Under the pieces are notes generated by a model that was not told the origin of the DNA, did no database searches, and saw only the letters and a program-made list of their open reading frames with translations. A stretch of DNA of 64,000 bases from JBGTSJ01 sp041940305 (GTDB lineage Bacteria; Planctomycetota; Planctomycetia; Planctomycetales; Planctomycetaceae), in the NCBI GenBank assembly GCA_041940305.1, contig JBGTSJ010000005.1, forward strand, positions 124,001 to 188,000, read 5' to 3'. Made by a program: the position numbers and the translations under genes. Below are positions 37,703 through 44,444 of the stretch, piece after piece (the first letter of the stretch is position 1; each line of letters begins with the position of its first letter).

Positions 37703-37966
37703 CTATCGCATCGAACGGCGGGGGATGACGCCGATGGCGAGCACCAGCACGGCGCCGAGAATCGACATGATCCAACCCGACGCCTGGAGGGGATGACCTC
37801 CGAACAGCAGCCAGCTCACGAAACCGCCGATGAGCGATCCGGTGACTCCCAGCAGGATCGTGCCGAGGCAACCGAGGGGCTGCCGACCCGGAACGAGCAG
37901 CCGGGCGATTGCACCGGCGATCAGTCCGAACACGGCCCAACTGATGATAGCGGTGAAGAGATCCAT
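37703..37966 (-). CDS. GlsB/YeaQ/YmgE family stress-response membrane protein
   Basis: The start at 37966 gives MDLFTAIISWAVFGLIAGAI, matching the family N-terminus; the longer Cys-rich extension is dismissed. The 87-residue product has three transmembrane helices and the family glycine-rich segment PGRQPLGCLGTILLGVTGSL. This transglycosylase-associated-protein family is induced by stress in many bacteria; its molecular role is unsettled. It appears to lead an operon with the PP2C phosphatase gene. A sigma-54-like element and a strong hairpin lie just upstream. Confidence 0.9.
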   Translation of the reverse strand: MDLFTAIISWAVFGLIAGAIARLLVPGRQPLGCLGTILLGVTGSLIGGFVSWLLFGGHPLQASGWIMSILGAVLVLAIGVIPRRSMR

Positions 37967-38008
37967 CGTGGTTTGCAACCAATGACAACTGGGGGTCTGA
38001 CAGCAACA

Positions 38009-38040
38009 GCGGCCTGCGCCACACCGGTGACGCAGGCCGC
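38009..38040. terminator. 10-bp-stem hairpin between PDZ/Tyr-rich gene and GlsB-like gene
   Basis: GCGGCCTGCG (38009-38018) pairs perfectly with CGCAGGCCGC (38031-38040) around a 12-base loop. It lies downstream of the PDZ/Tyr-rich gene on the minus strand. There is no T-run, so it may be a weak or factor-assisted terminator or a leader structure for the GlsB-like gene. Its right arm overlaps the sigma-54-like element. Confidence 0.5.
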
Positions 38041-38046
38041 ATGCCA
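38032..38046 (-). promoter_or_regulatory. Sigma-54-like -24/-12 element upstream of GlsB-like gene
   Basis: On the minus strand TTGGCATGCGGCCTGC matches the consensus TTGGCAC-N5-TTGC at most positions, including the invariant GG and GC at correct spacing. It is the best such match in the cluster. A start near 38020 would leave a leader of about 54 bases. The overlap with a hairpin arm means part of the match may be constrained for another reason. Confidence 0.45.
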
Positions 38047-38083
38047 AATCACATCAGATTTCCATCCGGGCTCCGGTGTCGAC

Positions 38084-39079
38084 TTACCGTAATGACGTCC
38101 TCACCGTGCGGGAGTCATCCAGGCCTCGCCGAGCACTGTCCTCTCCCTCCGCATCATGATCGTCCGAATGAACCGGAGCGTGATACGGATGGGCATAGAC
38201 TCCGGGATAGGCCCACGGGTAGTAGCCGTAATACGGACCATAGGCGTAGTACGGCCAGTAGTAGTATCCCGGCGCATAGGCGTTGTAGTAGTACCACGAT
38301 GGCCAATAGCCCCATGTGGCCGTGTAGTAATAAGGGTACGGGTATGGATAGGGGACGTACCACGAAGCCGGCACGACGACAGGTGAGACGTTCGTGGTGT
38401 AGTAATAGGGGGCTGCGTAGTAATGCGGCGCGTGGTAATGCGGCGCGTGATAGTGAGGAAAGTCGGCGTCCCCGTCATCATCGAGATCGAGGTCGGGACG
38501 CGCGGCGACGTAAGGCTCCTCGAACACGGCGTTCCACGCATCCGGGTGGATGTGGAGCGTATGTCGTTCGCCGCCGCGGACCAGCGCGACTTCTGCGGGC
38601 TCATCCAGCGGAGCAGCAGCAACCAGGGCGATGAATTCATCGGTGGAACCGGGGAAAACGCCGTTCCAGCTGACGATCAGGTCGTTGCGCCGCAATCCGG
38701 CCTGGTCGGCTGGGCTGCCGTCGAGCACTTGGGAGAGTCGCACCTGTGTGCCGCGAAAGAAGCGGACGCCCAGCGCGGGACGCGGTGAGACAGTCGCCTG
38801 CAATTCAACTGTGGGTTCCTGCACCGCGGGGACAGGTTCCGGAGGCGCGGTCTCCACGTCGGGTTCGGCCGGAGGCAGCGCCGGGGCATTCGCTTCCGCC
38901 TCCGGTGCATCGGGCACGTCGGGAGTATTCTCGCTCTCATCCGCCGGCTCTGGGTCCGCCAAATCGATCCCGTCAGCAACTGCTGACTCTCCACCGGCGC
39001 CCTCTTCCACCTCCTGCGCGCTCAGCGGCAGGGCCATTGCCACTGCGATCACACCACACAACCACCAGATACGCGTCAT
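38084..39079 (-). CDS. Secreted PDZ-domain protein with Tyr/Pro/His-rich C-terminal tail
   Basis: The start at 39079 has AGGAGA upstream and a signal peptide (MTRIWWLCGVIAVAMALPLS, cleavage near AQEVEE). The 331-residue product has an acidic Pro/Glu/Ala-rich spacer (about residues 25-105) and a PDZ domain (about 110-190, LGVRFFRGTQVRLSQVLDGS, then DQAGLRRNDLIVSWNGV). An Asp-rich loop follows (DLDLDDDGDADF), then a tail of about 110 residues dominated by Tyr, Pro, His and Trp (HYHAPHYHAPHYYAAPYYY; WYVPYPYPYPYYY). The PDZ part should bind peptide ends. The tail is low-complexity and probably surface-exposed or adhesive. It lies in the small-envelope-protein cluster. Confidence 0.85.
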   Translation of the reverse strand: MTRIWWLCGVIAVAMALPLSAQEVEEGAGGESAVADGIDLADPEPADESENTPDVPDAPEAEANAPALPPAEPDVETAPPEPVPAVQEPTVELQATVSPRPALGVRFFRGTQVRLSQVLDGSPADQAGLRRNDLIVSWNGVFPGSTDEFIALVAAAPLDEPAEVALVRGGERHTLHIHPDAWNAVFEEPYVAARPDLDLDDDGDADFPHYHAPHYHAPHYYAAPYYYTTNVSPVVVPASWYVPYPYPYPYYYTATWGYWPSWYYYNAYAPGYYYWPYYAYGPYYGYYPWAYPGVYAHPYHAPVHSDDHDAEGEDSARRGLDDSRTVRTSLR

Positions 39080-39209
39080 TGACGATCTCCTTGGTTTGCT
39101 CGGCTGGGTTCCGCACCTGCTCAAAACGTCCCGCGGCGCTGCCAGTCCCGACAGGCCGGATACTGAATGTGACATTGGTCACGCGGCAAACACCGTCGGC
39201 CCGGACGGA

Positions 39210-39225
39210 AGCGAACTTTCGGCCA
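39210..39225 (-). promoter_or_regulatory. Sigma-54-like -24/-12 element upstream of PDZ/Tyr-rich gene
   Basis: The minus strand reads TGGCCGAAAGTTCGCT: GG and GC have the required spacing and the -24 half is TGGC. It lies about 130 bp upstream of the gene starting at 39079. The match is weaker than at 38032 and could be fortuitous in GC-rich DNA. Confidence 0.3.
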
Positions 39226-39250
39226 GGCCGGCGGTTGAGGAGGCAACCGA

Positions 39251-39478
39251 TCACGGTTGCCTTTGCTCCTCGCTATGCTCCTCCACCCGAAGTTCCGAGG
39301 CGCGGTCGCGAACATCGTTGACTGCGTCGCGGCCTTCCTCGATGAGGCGCTCCGTGTCAGCCTCGATCCGCTCTGTCTCCACCGTCACGCCGGCGCGGCT
39401 GCCGTTGTAGTGAAACGAAATCCATCCCACGAGAACGAGCAGTGCAATCAGCAACACAGCAATCAGGAGAGCTCGCAT
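39251..39478 (-). CDS. Small membrane-anchored charged protein
   Basis: A 75-residue product (ATG at 39478, immediately preceded by a GTG). It has one transmembrane helix (MRALLIAVLLIALLVLVGWI) followed by a charged, probably coiled-coil segment rich in Glu and Arg (VETERIEADTERLIEEGRDA). AGGAAA lies upstream. No named family is recognised. It sits between the PDZ/Tyr-rich and DUF1328-like genes on the same strand and is probably part of the same envelope-stress set. Confidence 0.7.
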   Translation of the reverse strand: MRALLIAVLLIALLVLVGWISFHYNGSRAGVTVETERIEADTERLIEEGRDAVNDVRDRASELRVEEHSEEQRQP

Positions 39479-39538
39479 CACGAGTTTCCTTCGGCGAGTG
39501 TCAACACGACGCGGCGGCCTGAGCCGGCCAAACGCGCT

Positions 39539-39578
39539 GCTGCCCGATCATGTGGCCAAGACCTCCTGATCGGGCAGC
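39539..39578. terminator. 12-bp-stem hairpin downstream of DUF1328-like gene
   Basis: GCTGCCCGATCA (39539-39550) pairs perfectly with TGATCGGGCAGC (39567-39578) around a 16-base loop. It lies after the DUF1328-like gene in its direction of transcription. There is no T-run, so termination is inferred from stem strength and position. Confidence 0.55.
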
Positions 39579-39622
39579 GGCCCTCCGGTCCGCTCGACTC
39601 TGAGCGCGGCCTCGTTTCCCAC

Positions 39623-39787
39623 CTAGATGTTCACGCGGCGCCCGGCGAACAACGAGACGAGAAACAGAATCAGAAAGACCACGAAGAGAACCTTCGCGAT
39701 CCAGGCCGCGGTGCCGGCGACGACTCCGAATCCCAATACGCCGGCGATCAGAGCGATGATCAAAAAGATGATTGCCCAGGACAACAT
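39623..39787 (-). CDS. DUF1328-family small membrane protein (YtjA-like)
   Basis: The start at 39787 is fixed by a GAGGAGG Shine-Dalgarno 6-7 bases upstream. The 54-residue product is the normal family length and has two transmembrane helices (MLSWAIIFLIIALIAGVLGF and a second at about 30-48) around a Gly/Ala turn (GVVAGTAAWIAKVLF), ending AGRRVNI. The family is widespread and often stress-associated, with no known biochemical activity. A sigma-54-like element lies 39-53 bases upstream of the start, close enough for a leader of about 27 bases containing the ribosome-binding site. Confidence 0.9.
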   Translation of the reverse strand: MLSWAIIFLIIALIAGVLGFGVVAGTAAWIAKVLFVVFLILFLVSLFAGRRVNI

Positions 39788-40200
39788 GGCTGCCTCCTCA
39801 TTCGAGTTTTGGGATCCGGCCCGCGGCAGCATCACGGCCACCGCGCCGGATCCGGTGTGTTCCCAAAGTTCCGTGCAGTCACCTGAACTGCGTGACGGAC
39901 GGGGAAGGCAAGCGTTGTGCCACAATCGACGGCGACGCCAGAGATTCGGCTGTAAACCATTACGCCGTCGCAAGGTGCGGCACGGATGCCGCGGAGGAAT
40001 CTCGCGACGAAGATTGCCCGGCTCCCGACCGTCCGCGACCGGTCAACACTCAACCCGATCGGGGAAAGTCCAATTATCGAGCGACACCGTTCGAATTCGG
40101 CGATGCCCGCGTGGCCCCGCCAGCCTCGCGGTCGTCCGGCGCCCTGGAGGCGCTGCGTGTGCGGTCGCCCGCCATTTGACGACCTGCGTCCACTGACGGG
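39788..40200. other. Intergenic region between DUF1328-like gene and response regulator
   Basis: This 413-bp stretch contains the leader and candidate promoter of the DUF1328-like gene at its left end. The rest holds short open frames on both strands with no credible start or family resemblance. I see no strong terminator for the response regulator gene. Confidence 0.4.
39826..39840 (-). promoter_or_regulatory. Sigma-54-like -24/-12 element upstream of DUF1328-like gene
   Basis: The minus strand reads TGGCCGTGATGCTGC, with GG and GC at sigma-54 spacing. The implied start near 39814 leaves a 27-base leader that carries the GAGGAGG ribosome-binding site, a coherent geometry. Confidence 0.4.
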
Positions 40201-41649
40201 TCAGTCGTGCTCGATCGTGACGTTCTTGCCCAACGAGATGTTGAAGGCGGCAATGCGGTCGCGGACCTTGCCGCGGGTGATCCCCAGTAGCTCGGCGGCG
40301 CGCGACTGGTTCCCCTCGGTTTCCTGCAGGACGCGGGTGAACAGGTAACGCTCCATCATCTCGACGGCTTCGGCATAAAGGTCGGTCGAGTCAGCCTGGA
40401 TCCGGCGATTGATGAAGTTGCGGAGATTGGATGGGGGAAGCCCGTCCTCCTCATCGTCCGCCGACGATGTGCGAGATTCGCCGCGGACTTCCGGCGGCAG
40501 AAACTCCGGGACGATGACCGGTCCGGTTGACTTCAGCACGGCCTGGCGCACGATGCTCTGCAACTCGCGGACGTTCCCGGGCCAGTCGTAGCGAATGAGC
40601 AACTCCAGCGCTTCGGGTGAGATCCCCTCGATCTCGGGCTTGCCGAGCTCGATGCTGGCGCGGGCCAGGAAGTGCTGAAGCAGCTGCGGGACATCGTCCT
40701 TCCGTTCGCGCAGGGGCGGAAGAAAGATCGTCACGCCGTTCAGTCGGTAAAACAGGTCGGCGCGAAAGTCGCCTTCCTCGACCATCTCCTCCAGGTCGCG
40801 ATTAGTGGCGGCGATCAGGCGGACATTCGTCTGGATCGTCTCGTTCCCGCCGACGCGCTCAAACCGCTGCTCCTGCAGCAACCGCAGCACCTTTCCCTGG
40901 ACGAGCGGCGACATGTCGCCGACTTCATCAAGGAACAGCGTACCGCCGTTGCACTGCTCAAACTTGCCGATGCGGCGTCGATCGGCGCCCGTGAACGAGC
41001 CCTTCTCGTGACCGAACAATTCGCTTTCGAGGAGCGTATCGGGGAGGGCGGCGCAGTTGACGACCATGAACGGCGCTTCCCGGCGGTCGCTGTGCTGGTA
41101 GAGGGCGCGGGCCACCAGTTCCTTGCCGGACCCGCTCTCGCCCCGGATGAGCACCGTGACGCTCTGTTTGGCGACCCGACCAACCGACTTGAAGACATCC
41201 AGCATCTCCGGGCTGCGCCCGACGAAGACGTCGCCTGATTTATCGCCCGCCTCGGCGGAGGGCAACGCCACCGGCACGTTCATCATCCGCCGCGTCTCGA
41301 TGGCCTGATCCACCAGATCCCGCAGAGGAGCGAGTTCGAGAGGCTTGGCGACATAGTCATATGCGCCCAGTTGCATCGCCTCGATGGCCGTCTCGCTGCC
41401 GGCGCCCGCCGTGATGAAGATCACCGGAAGGCGGCGGTCGATCTCCTGAATGCGCTGAAACACGCCGAGCCCCGATTCCCCCGGCAGCACGATGTCCAGA
41501 AGCACCACATCGGGCCTCAGTTCCCGAACCTTGTGCAGGCCCTCTTCGGCCGTGCGGGCCGTGTGCACGACGTGGTCGGCGTCGCGGAGCGCCTTCTCCG
41601 CCAGATGCAGAATCGTACGGTCGTCGTCTACGACGAGAATGTCGCCCAT
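40201..41649 (-). CDS. NtrC-family sigma-54-dependent response regulator
   Basis: The start at 41649 gives MGDILVVDDDRTILHLAEKA, the normal receiver N-terminus, and a 482-residue protein. The receiver domain (about residues 1-118) has the phospho-acceptor Asp52 in VVLLDIVLPG. The AAA+ domain (about 145-385) has Walker A GESGSGKE, the sigma-54 contact loop GSFTGA (a GAFTGA variant), Walker B GGTLFLDEVGDM and NVRLIAATNRDLEEMV. The C-terminal Fis-type helix-turn-helix is in NQSRAAELLGITRGKVRDRI. It should activate sigma-54 promoters after phosphorylation. It begins 45 bp after the hybrid kinase gene, so the two likely form one signalling operon. Confidence 0.95.
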   Translation of the reverse strand: MGDILVVDDDRTILHLAEKALRDADHVVHTARTAEEGLHKVRELRPDVVLLDIVLPGESGLGVFQRIQEIDRRLPVIFITAGAGSETAIEAMQLGAYDYVAKPLELAPLRDLVDQAIETRRMMNVPVALPSAEAGDKSGDVFVGRSPEMLDVFKSVGRVAKQSVTVLIRGESGSGKELVARALYQHSDRREAPFMVVNCAALPDTLLESELFGHEKGSFTGADRRRIGKFEQCNGGTLFLDEVGDMSPLVQGKVLRLLQEQRFERVGGNETIQTNVRLIAATNRDLEEMVEEGDFRADLFYRLNGVTIFLPPLRERKDDVPQLLQHFLARASIELGKPEIEGISPEALELLIRYDWPGNVRELQSIVRQAVLKSTGPVIVPEFLPPEVRGESRTSSADDEEDGLPPSNLRNFINRRIQADSTDLYAEAVEMMERYLFTRVLQETEGNQSRAAELLGITRGKVRDRIAAFNISLGKNVTIEHD

Positions 41650-41694
41650 CGTGCCTGCCTGCAGACCCACACAGCGGAAAACGAACCCGACAAG

Positions 41695-44145
41695 TCACTT
41701 GGCTTGCTGATCGCCTGCATTGTACTGTCGCGCGAGGACATCCAGTAGTGTGTGACGGTCAATCGGCTTGGCCAGGTAATCGTCGCAGCCCGCTTGCAGG
41801 CACTTCTCGCGGTCCCCCTGCATGGCGGCCGCCGTGAGGGCAATGACCGGTATCCGACACCCCTCCGCCCGCAGCTGCACGGTCGCGTCGAATCCGTTGA
41901 GGACGGGCATCTGCATATCCATCAGCACGATGTCGTAGGGCAGTCCGGACTTCTCCGCGCGGCGGATCTCCTCGATCGCCCGCTGTCCATTGTCCACGAC
42001 GGCCACGGTCGCCCCGGCGTCTTCCAGCATTCGGCGGATCATGAATTGAATCCCGCGCGTGTCCTCGGCCACCAGAACACGGATCGGGAGCAGGATGTCG
42101 ATTGAATCGCGGCTGCGCTGCTGCTCGAGAGTGCTGCGCGTCAGCGCATCGGAGGACTGCATCTGTGTCACGTCAGCCTGCTTGAGCGGGAACGTGACAG
42201 TGAACGTCGTTCCCTGATCGACCCGGCTCACGACGCGGATGCTGCCGCCGAGCATGGTCAGCAGACGCTGGCTGATGGTCAGCCCGAGTCCAGTCCCTCC
42301 CACGCGGCGGGAGAGTTGGGGATTCTCCTGCGTAAAGGCCTCGAAGATCGCATCCAGCTTCTCCTCGGCAATGCCGACGCCGGTATCCCGCACATTGATC
42401 ACAAGCTGTCGGGCGTCCGGTTCGCTGTCGCAGTAGGCCACGATGCTGATCCGCCCCGTCTCCGTGAATTTGACCGCGTTGCCGACGAGATTCATGAGGA
42501 TCTGCCGGACGCGGAGCGGATCGGTATCAATTTCCCGCGGCATGTCGCTGGCATACTCAGTCACGATGTCGAGCCCCTTTTCAATCGCCTGCGGCTGCAT
42601 CAGCGAGCGGACATCCTCGATCACCGAAACGATGGAGGTCGGCTCCCGCCGAATCTCGAGCCGGCCGGCCTCGATCTTCGAGAGGTCGAGGATGTCGTTG
42701 AGGATGCCGAGCAGCAGGCGACCCTGATTGCGGATCATCTGGACCATGTCGCGATGATCTTCGCTGGGAAGCCGCGGATAGAGGGTATCGGCGCAGCCCA
42801 GGACAGCGGTGAGGGGTGTGCGGATTTCATGGCTCATGTTGGCCAGAAACTCACTTTTGGCCTGGCTGGCGGCCTGGGCACGGGCCTCAGCACGACGCAG
42901 CGACTCCTCGAACTCCGTGCGATCGGTCACGTCCGCCTGAACGCCGACGAAATGCGTCACGCGACCCTTGGAATTGCGGAGCGGCGTGATACGGAGATCG
43001 TTCCAGAAGGGTGTGCCGTTTTTCCGGTAATTGAGGATGCTCGTGTGGCATTCAGTGCCGTCGGCAATCGCCTGCCGGAGTGCAGCAACCGCGCCGGGGT
43101 CGGACCGCGGGCCCTGGAGCATACGGCAGTTCCGCCCGATGACTTCGTCGCTCGAGTAGCCGGTGAGCGATTCGAACCCCTGATTGACGTAGATGATCGG
43201 GACATCATGGGAGCGTGCGTCGCAGATCACGATTCCGTTGGTGGCCGAGTCCAGCGCACGGTCAATCAAACGGTAATGGTCCTCCGCCTCCCGGCGGTCC
43301 GTGATGTCAAAATTGACTCCGACCATCCGCAGAGCGGCGCCGGAGGCGTCGCGAATGACGTCGCCGCGGCCGGCGAGCCAACGGACGCGGCCATCAAGAT
43401 GCACGACCCGGAACTCGTGATCATATGTCTTGCCGCTGTCAATCGCCTCCTGAATCGCCTCGCGGACGGAGTCGCGGTCATCCGGATGCATCCGTTCAAA
43501 GATCTCGTCGGTGGGCGTCTCGGCGGCGGCGGCGTTCATGCCGAACAGTTCGCGTTCCCGCAGGTCCCAGCGCGTCACGCCGGTCTTGAGATTCCAGTCC
43601 CAGGTTCCCATGCGTCCGGCGGCGAGCGCCATGCGGAGGCGTTCTTCACTGTCGCGCAGCGACTGTTCGACCCGGCGCCGCGCCGCGATCTCCGATTGCA
43701 GACGGCCTGTGAGATTGCGCAGTTCCGTGGTCCGCTTGGCAACCTCCGCTTCCGCCTCCTCGGGACTGCGCAGGGTCAGCGCGGACGGCACCACCGGCAG
43801 CATGGCGTAGACCGTCGCCCAGGAGACGACCGCCGTGACGAGTTTGATCACGCCCGAAAGCTTGTAGGCGGGCCACCAGAACATCAGGGACTCGAGAAAG
43901 TGTCCCGTCCCGCACGCGAAAATGAACGCTCCGAACAACCAGAACACGCCGGGAAACGGGATGTCGCGCCGGTGCCGCACGAGGTACAGCAGCACAATGG
44001 GAATCGCGGTGTAGGCGCCCCAGACTGCAATATCCGATGCGATATGCAGCCAGCCCCAGGCAGGCTGCTCCTCCCAGCCGACCCCGGTTTGCCACCGCGG
44101 TTGGAAACCCTCCGTGTCGAAGATGCTTGCCAGTGGCCACCCCAT
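41695..44145 (-). CDS. Hybrid sensor histidine kinase with ethylene-receptor-like membrane sensor domain
   Basis: The start at 44145 has GAGGAG upstream and opens directly before the sensor, so a 178-residue upstream extension was dropped; the product is 816 residues. Three transmembrane helices (about 33-118) match the copper/ethylene-binding domain of plant ETR1: Asp38, Tyr45, Ile75, Cys78 and His82 fall at the same spacing as ETR1 Asp25, Tyr32, Ile62, Cys65 and His69. Two PAS domains follow (about 165-290 and 295-420), then HisKA with His439 in NMSHEIRTPL, HATPase_c (NLVGNAVKF, GVGIAEEKL, GTGLGLTIS) and a receiver domain with Asp743 in VLMDMQMP. It should signal to the NtrC-type regulator encoded 45 bp downstream. 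The ligand is inferred from residue identity only. Confidence 0.92.
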   Translation of the reverse strand: MGWPLASIFDTEGFQPRWQTGVGWEEQPAWGWLHIASDIAVWGAYTAIPIVLLYLVRHRRDIPFPGVFWLFGAFIFACGTGHFLESLMFWWPAYKLSGVIKLVTAVVSWATVYAMLPVVPSALTLRSPEEAEAEVAKRTTELRNLTGRLQSEIAARRRVEQSLRDSEERLRMALAAGRMGTWDWNLKTGVTRWDLRERELFGMNAAAAETPTDEIFERMHPDDRDSVREAIQEAIDSGKTYDHEFRVVHLDGRVRWLAGRGDVIRDASGAALRMVGVNFDITDRREAEDHYRLIDRALDSATNGIVICDARSHDVPIIYVNQGFESLTGYSSDEVIGRNCRMLQGPRSDPGAVAALRQAIADGTECHTSILNYRKNGTPFWNDLRITPLRNSKGRVTHFVGVQADVTDRTEFEESLRRAEARAQAASQAKSEFLANMSHEIRTPLTAVLGCADTLYPRLPSEDHRDMVQMIRNQGRLLLGILNDILDLSKIEAGRLEIRREPTSIVSVIEDVRSLMQPQAIEKGLDIVTEYASDMPREIDTDPLRVRQILMNLVGNAVKFTETGRISIVAYCDSEPDARQLVINVRDTGVGIAEEKLDAIFEAFTQENPQLSRRVGGTGLGLTISQRLLTMLGGSIRVVSRVDQGTTFTVTFPLKQADVTQMQSSDALTRSTLEQQRSRDSIDILLPIRVLVAEDTRGIQFMIRRMLEDAGATVAVVDNGQRAIEEIRRAEKSGLPYDIVLMDMQMPVLNGFDATVQLRAEGCRIPVIALTAAAMQGDREKCLQAGCDDYLAKPIDRHTLLDVLARQYNAGDQQAK

Positions 44146-44444
44146 ACAGAACGCTCCTCGGAAGCTGCAGCGCCGCACCGGGACGATGATCCGGCAATTA
44201 TCGCACTGTTCGGCGCAGAATTCCGCCAGAGTAGGGGCTGCACCGGGGACGGAGCAACATTGTCCGGGCAGTTCGACGATCGCAACGGCGTCTGAAACAG
44301 TCTCAGCGTCGCCAGGGCTGGATGAGTTCGACGGTCGCCGAGGGGCGATCCCGGGTCGGGTCAGAAGGGGGACCTGGGACAGTTGTTCGCGGAAGCCCCG
44401 GACGCTCCCGGAGCCTTGGACTTGCCGCAGACCGGCCTGGTCAA

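Noticed and set aside
42316..44295. A 659-residue plus-strand frame opposite the hybrid histidine kinase
   Set aside because: The minus-strand kinase has every expected motif; the antisense frame is a compositional shadow.
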